DNA of 64,000 bases. Origin: Pseudoxanthomonas sp. SE1 (GTDB lineage: Bacteria; Pseudomonadota; Gammaproteobacteria; Xanthomonadales; Xanthomonadaceae). The notes beneath the pieces are model-generated. The model saw only the letters and a list, made by a program, of their open reading frames with translations. It was not told the origin of the DNA and ran no database searches. Both the position numbers and the translations under genes were made by a program. Where the stretch lies: assembly GCF_029542205.1 (NCBI RefSeq), contig NZ_CP113783.1, forward strand, positions 3,835,001 to 3,899,000, written 5' to 3'. Shown here in pieces: positions 20,234 through 32,277 of the stretch. How positions within the stretch are numbered: position 1 is the first letter of the stretch; each line of letters opens with the position of its first letter.

Positions 20234-21811
20234 ATGACCCTGCACTCCCCCTCCACCACCGCCCGCGACAGAAGGCTTGTCCTGGCCGTGTCGTTGCTGC
20301 TGGTGCTGCTCGCGTTGCTCAGGCAGGGACAGGATGCGAACTGGGACCTGCGCAACTATCACTTCTATACGCCATCTGCACTGCTGGACGGCCGCTTCGG
20401 CGATGACATCGCGGCGGCGCAGCTCCAGACATGGCACAACCCTGCGCTCGATATCCCCTTCGCCTGGATGGTGAAAGCGGGCTTGCCCGGATGGCTCGTG
20501 TCGCTGTGGCTGGCACTGCCTGCAATCGTCGCGATCCTGTTCGCACTGCGCCTGCTCGACCTGCTGTGGCCTGCAGGACGCAGCGCCACCCGGACCGTGA
20601 TGGCCGGCCTGGCGGCCGTCACGGGTGCGGCGGTGATGCCCAGCATCGGGACCACGTTCAACGATGCATTCGTGGCGGCCGGGGTGATGGCGACGCTTTG
20701 GTGGATAGCGGACTCGCAGGGTCGCCGTCACGCCTGGGCGACCTGGCTGCCGGCGGGCCTGATGGCAGGCGCGTGCGCGGGCCTGAAGCTCACCGGTGCG
20801 CTGTACTGCATCGGCTTCATCGCCGCCGCACTGGTCTGCGGACCGATGCGTGGCATCCCATCCCGGATCCTGGCACTCGCGGTGGGCGGCCTCGCCGGCG
20901 CTACGCTGACGGCCGGGCCCTGGGCACTCCATCTCTGGCAGGAGCATGGCAACCCGCTGTTTCCCTACTTCAACGACTGGTTCGGATCGCCCGATGCCCT
21001 GCCGCATGCACACAAGGACGGTCGCTTCATTCCGCACGGGATCGATGCCCTGCTGGTCCCCTTCCATCTGCTGACCGACAGCAGCCGCTTCTCGGAAGGG
21101 AAGCTTTCCGACCCCCGCGTACTGCTCGGCTTCGCTTCGCTCGGCGCGTGGTGGGTGTCGGTGTGGCGGCGACGGCGGCGGGAGGGCGCCGCGATGCCCC
21201 TCACCCATGCCCTGCTCGCGTTCGCGCTGGTCAGCTTTGCCGTGTGGGTAATGCTCTATGGCATCTACCGCTACCTGTTCGCGCTGGAGCTGATCTGCTC
21301 CATCGCCATCTTCGGCATCGCGTCGACGTGGCTGCCGGCGCGCTACGTGCGACCCGCCATGGTGGCGCTCGCCGTCCTGCTGGTCGTCGCCACCAATCGA
21401 CCGAGCTGGGGTCGCACGCCCTTCGCCACGCCCATGATGTCGGTGCAGATGCCGGCGCTGCCGGCTGCCAGCCTCGTGGTGCTGGCGGACGATGATCCGA
21501 TGGCATACGCCGTCGCCTACCTGCCGCGGAATGTCGCCGCGGTATCGATCCACAACAATTTCATGGCGCCCACGCGCTGCACGGGGTTGCAGGCCGCTGC
21601 AGAACAGCGCGTGCGGGCGCATGAGGGACCGGTCCACCTGCTGCGCCTGGCCTCCGCCCCGGTGGCGAACGAGGCCGTGAGCACCTACGGCCTGGTCGCG
21701 CAGGGGGCTTGCCTTCCCGTGCCGACGAGCCTGGGCGAACTGGCGCTCTGCCCGCTCGTGCGCGGCGCGCCTACACCGACGGTCTGCGCTGCGACAGCAC
21801 CTGATCGGTGA
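20234..21811 (+). CDS. Polytopic membrane protein, GT-C-like (possible sugar transferase)
   Basis: A 525-residue inner-membrane protein with about ten hydrophobic helices. The first periplasmic loop carries NWDLRNYHFY, a pattern seen in a family of uncharacterised membrane proteins that resemble GT-C glycosyltransferases. The acidic residues in this loop could be catalytic. Its 3' end overlaps the convergent GT2 gene by 41 bases. With GT2 and GtrA next door it fits the third member of a Gtr-like cassette, which transfers a sugar from undecaprenyl phosphate to a surface glycan. No enzymatic residue is proven, so the function is inferred from context. Confidence 0.6.
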   Translation: MTLHSPSTTARDRRLVLAVSLLLVLLALLRQGQDANWDLRNYHFYTPSALLDGRFGDDIAAAQLQTWHNPALDIPFAWMVKAGLPGWLVSLWLALPAIVAILFALRLLDLLWPAGRSATRTVMAGLAAVTGAAVMPSIGTTFNDAFVAAGVMATLWWIADSQGRRHAWATWLPAGLMAGACAGLKLTGALYCIGFIAAALVCGPMRGIPSRILALAVGGLAGATLTAGPWALHLWQEHGNPLFPYFNDWFGSPDALPHAHKDGRFIPHGIDALLVPFHLLTDSSRFSEGKLSDPRVLLGFASLGAWWVSVWRRRRREGAAMPLTHALLAFALVSFAVWVMLYGIYRYLFALELICSIAIFGIASTWLPARYVRPAMVALAVLLVVATNRPSWGRTPFATPMMSVQMPALPAASLVVLADDDPMAYAVAYLPRNVAAVSIHNNFMAPTRCTGLQAAAEQRVRAHEGPVHLLRLASAPVANEAVSTYGLVAQGACLPVPTSLGELALCPLVRGAPTPTVCAATAPDR

Positions 21812-22700
21812 TCAGCCGCTGGATCTCGTTGGTGCGCCGGTTGACAGTATCCAGGATCAGTCCGGTCGCCATCGACACCACCCCGACCAGGGCGAACGCC
21901 ACCGCCAGCACCGCGGTGGACGGATGGGTGACCAGGCCCGTGCGCGCGAACTCATGGATGACGATGGCGCCGAATCCGAGGCTGGACACCATGCACGCCG
22001 TCGCCAGCACACCGAAGAACAGCAGCGGCCGCATGTCCTTGAACAGGAACAGGATCGTCTTCAGGACCCGCATGCCGTCGCGGTAGGTGTTGAGCTTGGA
22101 CTCACTGCCATCGGGGCGCGTGCCGTACTCGATGACCCGTTCGGACAGCACGAAGCCATTGGCCAGCGCGAAAACGGTCATCTCGGTCTCGATCTCGAAG
22201 CCGCGGGAAAGAACAGGCATGGATTTCACGAAACGACGCGAGAACACGCGGTAGCCGGACAGCACGTCGCGGACCGGGTGGCCGAACAGGGCACTGATGC
22301 AACCACGCACCAGGCGATTGCCGAATCCATGGAAGCGACGGAATGAGGCACGGTCGTGCGACTCCAGCCGCGTGCCCACGACCATGTCGGCCCGCCCCGC
22401 CGCGATGTCCTCGATAAGCATGCGCACCGCGGATGCGGGATACGTGTCGTCGCCATCCACCATGACGTAGATGTCCGCATCGACGTCACGGAACATCGCG
22501 CGCACCACATTGCCTTTGCCTTTCGCCAGGACATGCCTTACATGTGCGCCGGCCTGCGTCGCGAGCAGGGCGGTGGCATCGACGCTGGCGTTGTCGAAGA
22601 CCCACACGCTGGCCTCCGGCAACGCCTCGCGGAAATCGGCGACGACCTTCTGCACGGTGGGCGCTTCGTTGTGGCAGGGAATCAATATGGCGATACGCAA
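21771..22700 (-). CDS. GT2 glycosyltransferase, GtrB/DPM1-like
   Basis: A 309-residue protein. The N-terminal GT-A domain begins MRIAILIPCHNE and has the metal-binding MVDGDDTYP (about residues 80-88) and a SGYRVFSRRF motif. Two C-terminal transmembrane helices (~225-245 and ~262-285) anchor it. This is the layout of polyprenyl-phosphate sugar transferases (GtrB, ArnC, DPM1), which load a hexose from a nucleotide sugar onto undecaprenyl phosphate on the cytoplasmic face. It is divergent from the gtrA-like gene (76 bases apart) and convergent with the GT-C-like gene. Confidence 0.88.
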   Translation of the reverse strand: MRIAILIPCHNEAPTVQKVVADFREALPEASVWVFDNASVDATALLATQAGAHVRHVLAKGKGNVVRAMFRDVDADIYVMVDGDDTYPASAVRMLIEDIAAGRADMVVGTRLESHDRASFRRFHGFGNRLVRGCISALFGHPVRDVLSGYRVFSRRFVKSMPVLSRGFEIETEMTVFALANGFVLSERVIEYGTRPDGSESKLNTYRDGMRVLKTILFLFKDMRPLLFFGVLATACMVSSLGFGAIVIHEFARTGLVTHPSTAVLAVAFALVGVVSMATGLILDTVNRRTNEIQRLITDQVLSQRRPSV

Positions 22701-22776
22701 GGCGACGGTCCGGGTCGATGACGTGCGCCGGCATCTTACACGGCAACCTGCGCACGGCCGGGGTTACCATCGCGGC

Positions 22777-23181
22777 ATGGCACCTCCCTCTTCCAGGTAC
22801 GTCCTGCTGCGCCAGGGCGGCAGTTTCCTCGTCATCGGCGCGCTCCAGCTGCTGGTGGACTGGGCGCTGTTCGTGGCGTTCACTGCGCTGGGCGTGCCAG
22901 CAGCGCCGGCCAATCTCGCCAGCCGCGTGGGCGGCGCGCTGCTCGGCTTCTGGTTGAACGGGCGCGTGACCTTCGCGCACGACGGCAGCGCCCGACTCGG
23001 CTGGTGGCGCTTCGCCAAGTTCCTGTTGGTGTGGATACCGCTGACGATCGCGAGCACGCTGGCGGTGACCTGGGTCGCGACCTCACTGGGGCTAGCGTAT
23101 GCCTGGCTGGCCAAGCCACTGGTGGAAGGCGTGCTCGCGGTGGTCGCGTTCTTCCTGTGGCGGCACGTCGTCTATCGCTGA
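22777..23181 (+). CDS. GtrA-family small membrane protein (lipid-linked sugar flippase)
   Basis: A 134-residue protein with four transmembrane helices. The start ATG at 22777 was chosen over a longer frame because it gives the normal GtrA size and the N-terminal RYVLLRQGGSFLVIGALQ block. GtrA proteins are thought to flip polyprenyl-phosphate-linked sugars across the inner membrane. It sits next to the GtrB-like gene, supporting a joint role in modifying a surface polysaccharide. Confidence 0.87.
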   Translation: MAPPSSRYVLLRQGGSFLVIGALQLLVDWALFVAFTALGVPAAPANLASRVGGALLGFWLNGRVTFAHDGSARLGWWRFAKFLLVWIPLTIASTLAVTWVATSLGLAYAWLAKPLVEGVLAVVAFFLWRHVVYR

Positions 23182-23315
23182 CGCCGGCGGGGCCGATCGG
23201 CCAACGGAGGCAGGATGGAGTGCCGGTAACACAACGTCGGGCGCATGGCGCACGCGACGAAACGAAAACGCCGGCACGAGGCCGGCGTTTCCGATGAAGC
23301 GTGTGCGCTTGGACC

Positions 23316-23738
23316 TCAGTGCTTGAGGTTCTTGCGCAGGCGCTCCAGCGCGCTGAGCTGGGCGATGCTCATGGCCAGCTGGGCCTGGGCTTCTTCCACG
23401 CTCATCTTCGGGTCCTTGTGGGACAGCACGCGCTCGGCTTCTTCCTTGGCCTTGCGGACCTGCGCTTCGTCGATGTCGGTCGCGCGCACGGCGGTGTCCG
23501 CCAGTACGGTGACGACCTGCGGCTGCACTTCCAGGATGCCGCCGGAGATGGCGAAGTCCAGCTGCTCGCCGCTGGCCAGCGTTACCACCACCTTGCCCGG
23601 CTTCAGGCGGGTGATCAGCGGCGCGTGCTTCGGCGCGATGCCCAGCTCGCCCAGTTCGCCGGTGGCCACGACCAGGGTGGCTTCACCGTGGAAGATTTCC
23701 TGCTCGGCGCTGACGATGTCGCAACGGATGGTGCTCAT
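23316..23738 (-). CDS. atpC: ATP synthase F1 epsilon subunit
   Basis: A 140-residue central-stalk subunit. The N-terminal beta-sandwich (~1-88, [16 protein letters not shown]) is followed by two C-terminal helices that can inhibit ATP hydrolysis. It is the last gene of the atp operon and is separated from atpD by about 80 bases, most of it a palindromic REP-like element. Confidence 0.97.
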   Translation of the reverse strand: MSTIRCDIVSAEQEIFHGEATLVVATGELGELGIAPKHAPLITRLKPGKVVVTLASGEQLDFAISGGILEVQPQVVTVLADTAVRATDIDEAQVRKAKEEAERVLSHKDPKMSVEEAQAQLAMSIAQLSALERLRKNLKH

Positions 23739-23755
23739 GGAACTCTCTTTGCCGT

Positions 23756-23814
23756 GTAGGGCGGGCCTTGGCCCGCCGCCGGTTGCCGCGAAGGTGGGCC
23801 GGGGCCCACCCTAC
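23756..23814. repeat. REP-like double hairpin between atpD and atpC
   Basis: The element starts GTAGGGCGGGCC and ends GGCCCACCCTAC, with two internal hairpins (GGCGGGCC-TT-GGCCCGCC and GGTGGGCC-GG-GGCCCACC). It begins 4 bases after the atpD stop. Related copies lie at 26153 and 34433. Confidence 0.8.
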
Positions 23815-23818
23815 GTGC

Positions 23819-25237
<1,419 letters not shown>

Positions 25238-25264
25238 CTAGATGAATTCTTGTGACGAAGCGCG

Positions 25265-26128
25265 TCAGACTGCCGCCGCGCCGCCGACGATTTCGGAAAT
25301 TTCCTGGGTGATCGCCGCCTGGCGGGCCTTGTTGTAGACCAGCTGCAGGGTACCGATGAGCTTGTTGGCGTTGTCGCTGGCGGCCTTCATGGCCACCATG
25401 CGCGCCGCGTGTTCCGACGCGATGTTCTCCAGCACCGCCTGGTACACCAGCGATTCGATGTAGCGCGTGATCACGTGGTCGAGCACGGTCGCGGCATCGG
25501 GTTCGTAGATGTAGTCCCAGTCGTGGTGCGCGACCTGCGTCTCCGCCGCCGGCAGCGGCAGCAGCTGGTCGAATGCGGCACGCTGGGTCATCGTGTTGAC
25601 GAAGTCGTTGTAGACGACGAACACGCGGTCCAGCTTGCCTTCCGTGTAGGCGTCCAGCATCACCTTGATCACGCCGATCAGCTGGTCGAGCTTGGGCGAA
25701 TCGCCCAGGTGCGACACGCTGGCCAGCATGTCGACCTTGACCCGGCGGAAGTACACCGAAGCCTTCTGGCCGATGGTGACCACATCGACCTCGACGCCCT
25801 TCTCGTTCCACTGGCGGATCTCGCCGAGCATCTTGCGGAACAGGTTGTTGTTCAGGCCGCCGGCCAGGCCGCGGTCGGACGACACGATGATGAAGCCGAC
25901 GCGCTTGACGTCCTTGCGCTCCACCATGAAGGGATGCTGGTAATCGGTGTTGGCCTGGGCCAGGTGGCCGATCACCTGCTTCATCGCGCGTGCGTACGGG
26001 CGCGAGGTCTTCATGCGCTCCTGCGCCTTGCGGATCTTGGAGGCCGAGACCATCTCGAGCGCGCGCGTCACCTTGCGGGTGTTCTGCACGCTCTTGATCT
26101 TGGTTTTGATTTCGCGTCCGCCTGCCAT
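25265..26128 (-). CDS. atpG: ATP synthase F1 gamma subunit
   Basis: A 287-residue central rotor subunit. The start was set at 26128 ([17 protein letters not shown]), because the upstream extension is only the translated REP-like element between atpA and atpG. The N- and C-terminal coiled-coil helices ([14 protein letters not shown] and the terminal [14 protein letters not shown]) are intact. Confidence 0.98.
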   Translation of the reverse strand: MAGGREIKTKIKSVQNTRKVTRALEMVSASKIRKAQERMKTSRPYARAMKQVIGHLAQANTDYQHPFMVERKDVKRVGFIIVSSDRGLAGGLNNNLFRKMLGEIRQWNEKGVEVDVVTIGQKASVYFRRVKVDMLASVSHLGDSPKLDQLIGVIKVMLDAYTEGKLDRVFVVYNDFVNTMTQRAAFDQLLPLPAAETQVAHHDWDYIYEPDAATVLDHVITRYIESLVYQAVLENIASEHAARMVAMKAASDNANKLIGTLQLVYNKARQAAITQEISEIVGGAAAV

Positions 26129-26152
26129 GCTCTGCTCGCTTGATTCGTCTTC

Positions 26153-26208
26153 GTAGGGCGGGCCTGACCCGCCGCCTTCACGAAATGGTGGGCCGGGGCC
26201 CACCCTAC
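26153..26208. repeat. REP-like double hairpin between atpA and atpG
   Basis: GTAGGGCGGGCC...GGCCCACCCTAC with two hairpins, starting 2 bases after the atpA stop. It is the same family as the elements at 23756 and 34433, so two of the eight atp gene junctions carry it. Confidence 0.8.
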
Positions 26209-26210
26209 GC

Positions 26211-27758
<1,548 letters not shown>

Positions 27759-27804
27759 GGGTAAGTCCTGTGTGCCGGCTTGCGCGCGGCGGTTCAATGG
27801 GAAT

Positions 27805-28332
27805 TCAGTGCGTCAGGGCCGACTGCAGGCGCGCCAGCTTGCCCTTCAGCGAGCCGTCGATCACCACGCTGCCGGCATCGATCACGGCGCCGCCGATCAG
27901 CGATGCGTCGATGGCCGTTTCGACCTCGACCTCGCGGCCGAAGCGCTTCTTCAATGCCGCCTTGATCACGTCCAGCTCGCCGGCCGGCAGCGTCGTGGCG
28001 GACGTCACCTTCGCCTTGACGATGTGCTCGGCCTCGGCACGCAGCTCCTCGAACAGGCCGGCGATCTCCGGCAACTGCTGCAGGCGGCGCGCGTCGGCGA
28101 GGATGCCGAGGAAGCGGATGAACGCCTCGCTCGCACCCTCGGGCGCGAGCAGCGTCACCGCATCGGCGTGCAGCAGCTGCGGATTGGGCAGCAGCGCGGC
28201 CACGCGCGGATCCGCCGCGACGTGCGCGGCAAAACCCAGCGCCTGCGACCAGGCGGCGAAGTTGCCTTCGTCGCGCGCCGTCGCAAAGGCGGCGCGGGCG
28301 TAGGGACGGGCGACGGTAAGGGCCTGGCTCAT
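27805..28332 (-). CDS. atpH: ATP synthase F1 delta subunit
   Basis: A 175-residue peripheral-stalk subunit joining F1 alpha to the b dimer. It opens with the typical ARPYARAAF and ends with a conserved domain ([21 protein letters not shown], split here by eye as the OSCP C-terminal motif). It lies between atpF and atpA with short gaps. Confidence 0.97.
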   Translation of the reverse strand: MSQALTVARPYARAAFATARDEGNFAAWSQALGFAAHVAADPRVAALLPNPQLLHADAVTLLAPEGASEAFIRFLGILADARRLQQLPEIAGLFEELRAEAEHIVKAKVTSATTLPAGELDVIKAALKKRFGREVEVETAIDASLIGGAVIDAGSVVIDGSLKGKLARLQSALTH

Positions 28333-28349
28333 CGATCAGATCGTCCGGA

Positions 28350-28820
28350 TCAGATTTCGGCGGCGAGTTCGTCGAGCAACGCCTTGTGGGCGTTGGCGTC
28401 GATCTCGCGCTTCAACAGCTTCTCGGCACCGCTGACGGCCAGCGCGGACACCTGCTTGCGCAGGTCCTCGCGGGCACGCGTGGCGGCGGCATCGATCTCG
28501 GCCTGCGCCAGTTCTTTCTGGCGGTTGGCTTCGGTGATCGCTTCGTTCTTGGCCGCGTCGACGATCTGGTTGGCGCGCGCGTGGGCCTGGTCGATGATCT
28601 CGTTGGCCTTGACGCGGGCTTCCTTCAGCGCTTCGTTGACCTTTTCCTGCGCCTGCGCCAGATCCTTCTGGCTGCGGTCTGCCGCGGCCAGGCCTTCGGC
28701 GATCTTCTGCTGGCGTTCTTCGATGGCAGCCAGCAGCGGCGGCCAGATTTTGGTCGCAATGATCCAGATCAGGCCGGCGAAGGCCAGCGCCTGGGCAAAC
28801 AGAGTGAGATTGATATTCAT
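28350..28820 (-). CDS. atpF: ATP synthase F0 b subunit
   Basis: A 156-residue stator subunit. One N-terminal transmembrane helix (~5-26) precedes a long charged helix that dimerises as the peripheral stalk. The start [10 protein letters not shown] at 28820 matches the family and follows an AGGT site; the upstream frame extension is non-homologous. Confidence 0.97.
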   Translation of the reverse strand: MNINLTLFAQALAFAGLIWIIATKIWPPLLAAIEERQQKIAEGLAAADRSQKDLAQAQEKVNEALKEARVKANEIIDQAHARANQIVDAAKNEAITEANRQKELAQAEIDAAATRAREDLRKQVSALAVSGAEKLLKREIDANAHKALLDELAAEI

Positions 28821-28925
28821 CGTAAACCTGCCGGTGATGAAGGGCCTGCGCACATCGCGCCGGCCCAGCTACGCCTGGTGACTGACCGCGGACGAAAGCC
28901 CGTGGTCAGGCGTGCACGCGACGGA

Positions 28926-29240
<315 letters not shown>

Positions 29241-29289
29241 TTAAGTGCTTGAAAGGTGATGGTACGAAGGAAACGGTGAAGCGGAAACG

Positions 29290-30087
29290 TTAGTGGCTGT
29301 CTTCCGACAGGCTCAGGTAGACGATCGACAGCATCATGAAGATGAATGCCTGCAGCGGGATGACCAGCAGGTGGAACAGCATCCAGCCCAGGCCGAACGT
29401 CGCGCCACCGAGCATGCCGAGGATGCCCGCGCCGCCCAGCACCCAGATCAGCAGGAAGACGATCTCGCCGCCGAACATGTTGCCGAACAGTCGCATCGCC
29501 AGCGAAATGGGCTTGCTGACCCATTCGACGATGTTGAGGATCAGGTTGAACGGCATCATCCACTTGCCGAACGGCGCCGTCAGGAATTCCTTGGCGAAAC
29601 CGCCCAGGCCCTTGGAGCGGAACGCGAACACCAGCATCAGGAAGAACACGCTAATCGACATGCCCAGCGTGGCGTTGACGTCGGCGGTGGGGACCGGCTT
29701 CCAGTAGTGCACGCCCATCAGCTCGAGCGGCTTGGCGATGAAGTCCGCCGGAATCATCTTCAGCAGGTTCATCATCAGGATCCAGAAGAAGATGGTGATC
29801 GCGATGGGCGTCACCAGCTTGCTGGTCCCGTGGTAGGTGTCGCGGGCCTGCTTGTCGACGAACTCCAGCATGATCTCGACGAACGCCTGCCACTTGCCCG
29901 GCACGCCGGCCGTGGCCTTGCGCGTCGCCATCCAGAAGGCGAATACGATGACCAGGCCCATCAGCACGGCGGTCACGAAAGTGTCGACGTTGATCGTCCA
30001 GAAAGGACCTTCACCGCCCACCTGGGCCGTGAGGTTCTTCAGGTGGTGCTGGATGTAACTGGTGGGAGTCAGAGCTTCGCCCGCCAT
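29290..30087 (-). CDS. atpB: ATP synthase F0 a subunit
   Basis: A 265-residue polytopic subunit providing the proton half-channels. The essential Arg lies in the SLAMRLFGNMFGGE motif (helix 4). It precedes atpE by 64 bases. Confidence 0.98.
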   Translation of the reverse strand: MAGEALTPTSYIQHHLKNLTAQVGGEGPFWTINVDTFVTAVLMGLVIVFAFWMATRKATAGVPGKWQAFVEIMLEFVDKQARDTYHGTSKLVTPIAITIFFWILMMNLLKMIPADFIAKPLELMGVHYWKPVPTADVNATLGMSISVFFLMLVFAFRSKGLGGFAKEFLTAPFGKWMMPFNLILNIVEWVSKPISLAMRLFGNMFGGEIVFLLIWVLGGAGILGMLGGATFGLGWMLFHLLVIPLQAFIFMMLSIVYLSLSEDSH

Positions 30088-30115
30088 GAGTCGGAAACCT
30101 TTCGTCTAGATTGGG

Positions 30116-30487
30116 TTATCGCTGCTTGCCGGTCGCGACCAGCACCTGTGCCACCAGTCCGGTGATCACGCCCGCCAGGAGAGGCAGCGGGGGCAGCTTG
30201 TACAGCCCCGCGCCAACGACCAGCACGCCGATCACCACGACCCACTTCACCACCATCCCCGCGACCAGCCTCAGCACCGCCGAGACGGCGCCGAGCACGC
30301 CACCACCGAAGGCCATCCAGGCCGCCAGCAGCGCGCCGGCCACGATCGCCAACCCTCCGATGGCCGCCGCGACCGCATGGGGCACGCCCCCGAGCAGGAA
30401 CAGCAGCGCGACCAGCAGTACCGCTGCCGTCTGCCAGACGGCGGCGCGCAACACCAGCCGCCGGCCCGCAGCGACGGAATTCAGCAC
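30116..30487 (-). CDS. atpI: ATP synthase accessory subunit I
   Basis: A 123-residue protein with about four hydrophobic helices and a GTG start at 30487. Position as first gene of the atp operon and size match AtpI, which helps assemble the c ring. Sequence conservation in AtpI is low, so context carries most weight. Confidence 0.88.
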   Translation of the reverse strand: MLNSVAAGRRLVLRAAVWQTAAVLLVALLFLLGGVPHAVAAAIGGLAIVAGALLAAWMAFGGGVLGAVSAVLRLVAGMVVKWVVVIGVLVVGAGLYKLPPLPLLAGVITGLVAQVLVATGKQR

Positions 30488-30547
30488 ACGAAAGCCCTAC
30501 GGAATTGGCGGGGTACAAGGCGGTAAAGCGCCTCGCCGAGCCGCAAA

Positions 30548-30577
30548 AGTATAGCAGCGGGACAATTTCCGGGACAA
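30548..30577 (-). promoter_or_regulatory. Promoter of the atp operon
   Basis: On the minus strand TTGTCC (-35, 30572-30577) and TATACT (-10, 30548-30553) are separated by 18 bases. Transcription would start near 30541, giving a leader of about 54 bases before atpI. Confidence 0.6.
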
Positions 30578-30765
30578 CCGCCAAAGGTCGAAATCGCGAG
30601 TTCGGCGCCGGATTCCGCCAAAGCCAGCGGGGACAAGGCTGTAACCGTTTCCCCTGTTCAGAATTTTCCGCAGGATTTCCCGGAACTTTGACGAAAACCG
30701 TCTGTCAGTCCCTCCGAGGCCTGCCGCTCAACTTCCTCGTCCGATGCTCCGTCGCAGGTCCTCCA

Positions 30766-30797
30766 GAAGCCCCGGTTGCCCCCGGGGCTTCCTTTTT
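30766..30797 (+). terminator. Orphan rho-independent terminator
   Basis: A perfect 10-bp stem (GAAGCCCCGG with CCGGGGCTTC) with a six-base loop is followed by CTTTTT on the plus strand only. No gene reads into it from the left, so it marks a small RNA or attenuates the gene at 30894. Confidence 0.8.
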
Positions 30798-30893
30798 CCA
30801 GCGGGAAATGAGGCGGAAGCCGCCACTCGTTCAGTCAATTCACCCCCTGTCGACCCGGGGATGGCGAACGTTGGGCTCCCCACACCCCACCGC

Positions 30894-31841
30894 ATGGACC
30901 CCATGAGCCGCCACCTTGCCCCCCACCGCACCGCCGCATCGGTCTTCTGCTGCCTGTCCCTGGCCATCGCCGCCTCCACCGCGTCCGCACAGGAGGTTTC
31001 CGACGACGCCCGCTTCGAACTGAGGCTCTCCGCCTTCAATCCCGAGGCGAACATCCGCTTCACCGGTGATGCCGTGGCCACCAATGGCGAACGCTCGGAG
31101 GCGTTGAGCGCGGCAGGCGAGATCCATGCCGACGGCCGCTGGCGCCCACGCGGCGAGCTCGCCTTCAACATGACGCCTCGCCAGTCGCTCCGCCTCAACT
31201 ACTACGACTATCGACGGGATCAATCGTGGGGCTTCGAAGGCGACTGGGTCGATCCTGGCACGATCTTCGACGAGGTCGAGATCCCGGGCGAGCCGGTGGA
31301 AGTGCCTGCCGTCGACGTGTCGGGCCGCATCAGCTTCGAACTGGCCAACCTCAACTACGAGTTCGCGATGATCGATACGCCACGTTTCCAGTGGGGTCTC
31401 GGTGCAGGCATCACCCACGCGACGCTGGCGGCGCGCGGTACCGCGACCAGTGCCGGTACCGGCGACATCGACCCGCAATGGGAGGAGCTGGACTGGAAAC
31501 GCGATGGCACCTCGCCGAACCTGCACACCCGCGTGGCGTGGTCGCCGACGCCGCGCCTGCGCATCGAGGCGCAGGGACAGTACCTGGACACGCGCTGGGG
31601 CGACTTCATCGATGAACGCGGGCATTTCGAGCGCGGCGGCTTGCTGGTCGAGTACCGGGTGACCGAGCGGATCGGCGTGCATGTGGGCTACGACTGGTTC
31701 CGCCTGAAGCTCAGCGACGACTATCGCGGTTCGTTCGAGGCGCCGGCGGAGTCGGGGATCGGCACGGTGGACGTCGCGGGCAAGGCCACGGGCGAGTTCA
31801 AGGTGCATGGCCCGATGGCGGGCGTGTCGGTCCGGTTCTGA
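30894..31841 (+). CDS. Outer-membrane beta-barrel protein, function unknown
   Basis: About 315 residues with a signal peptide ending ...STASA-QEV (cleavage ~residue 32). The mature part has alternating hydrophobic strands and ends in aromatic Phe (SVRF), typical of outer-membrane barrels. Starts at ATG 30894 and 30903 are both possible. A strong terminator hairpin 100 bases upstream may attenuate transcription. I do not recognise a specific family; it is likely a porin-like or surface protein. Confidence 0.75.
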   Translation: MDPMSRHLAPHRTAASVFCCLSLAIAASTASAQEVSDDARFELRLSAFNPEANIRFTGDAVATNGERSEALSAAGEIHADGRWRPRGELAFNMTPRQSLRLNYYDYRRDQSWGFEGDWVDPGTIFDEVEIPGEPVEVPAVDVSGRISFELANLNYEFAMIDTPRFQWGLGAGITHATLAARGTATSAGTGDIDPQWEELDWKRDGTSPNLHTRVAWSPTPRLRIEAQGQYLDTRWGDFIDERGHFERGGLLVEYRVTERIGVHVGYDWFRLKLSDDYRGSFEAPAESGIGTVDVAGKATGEFKVHGPMAGVSVRF

Positions 31842-31909
31842 CCCGGCGGCAGCGCGCGAACGGCCGCAGGCGCCGACCCGCCGGGCGGGAGCCCATCGCC
31901 CTTCAATTG

Positions 31910-31933
31910 ATAGTCAAAGCCTATCGCTGATAG
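31910..31933 (+). promoter_or_regulatory. OxyR-like operator
   Basis: ATAG-N7-CTAT-N5-ATAG lies just upstream of the -35 box of the DUF2061 gene. The first ATAG-N7-CTAT equals half of the OxyR consensus. The second half is incomplete (spacing 5 in place of 7 and no final CTAT). Confidence 0.45.
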
Positions 31934-31945
31934 CGGATCATTCCA

Positions 31946-31974
31946 TTGGACAGCGTCAGCTCGGCCCCCATAAT
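31946..31974 (+). promoter_or_regulatory. Sigma-70 promoter of the DUF2061 gene
   Basis: TTGGAC (31946-31951) and CATAAT (31969-31974) are separated by 17 bases. Predicted start of transcription is near 31981. Confidence 0.65.
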
Positions 31975-31989
31975 GAGATCAATTCTCAT
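31973..31989 (+). promoter_or_regulatory. Fur-box-like inverted repeat
   Basis: ATGAGA-TCAAT-TCTCAT resembles the xanthomonad Fur site (TGAGAAT-N-ATTCTCA type) and overlaps the -10 box and start point, a repressing position. Confidence 0.5.
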
Positions 31990-32001
31990 CTGGAGCCCGT
32001 C

Positions 32002-32205
32002 GTGAACAAGACCCTGAGCTTCGCGATCCTGCACTTCTCGGTGGCCTTCACCCTGGGCTACCTGTTCACCGGCAGCCTGCTGGTGGGCGGCATGTTGGCG
32101 TTGATCGAACCGGCGACCAATACGGTGGTGTTCCACTTCCACGAAAAGGTCTGGAAGCGGATCGAAGCCCGGCGGGCGTCCAGGGCAATGCCACTGCCCG
32201 CCTGA
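32002..32205 (+). CDS. DUF2061 small membrane protein
   Basis: A 67-residue protein with two hydrophobic helices separated by a short loop, with GTG start at 32002 and GGAG before it. The blocks HFSVAFTLGYLFTG and ALIEPATNTVVFHFHEKVW are the DUF2061 pattern. The function of the family is unknown. Its promoter carries an OxyR-like and a Fur-like site, suggesting regulation by peroxide or iron. Confidence 0.85.
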   Translation: MNKTLSFAILHFSVAFTLGYLFTGSLLVGGMLALIEPATNTVVFHFHEKVWKRIEARRASRAMPLPA

Positions 32206-32221
32206 CAGGCCCGACACCGGA

Positions 32222-32257
32222 AACGGAAAGGCCGCACATCCGCGCGGCCCTTCCGTT
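32222..32257. terminator. Bidirectional terminator between DUF2061 gene and lpdA
   Basis: A 14-base stem with one mismatch (AACGGAAAGGCCGC with GCGGCCCTTCCGTT) and an 8-base loop lies between the convergent genes. Confidence 0.75.
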
Positions 32258-32277
32258 CCTGCGACATCCGGTGTCGC

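Larger units (their letters stand above)
30488..30893. other. 406-base intergenic region: atp promoter and an orphan terminator
   Basis: This gap separates the atp operon (-) from an outer-membrane protein gene (+). It holds the atp promoter at its left and an intrinsic terminator at 30766-30797 that no recognised gene runs into. The rest (30578-30765) is less GC-rich than its surroundings and contains no convincing coding frame. Confidence 0.6.

Noticed and set aside
30688-30716. Sigma-70 promoter for a small RNA
   Set aside because: TTGACG is a good -35 but 17 bases on there is only CCTCCG, not a -10.
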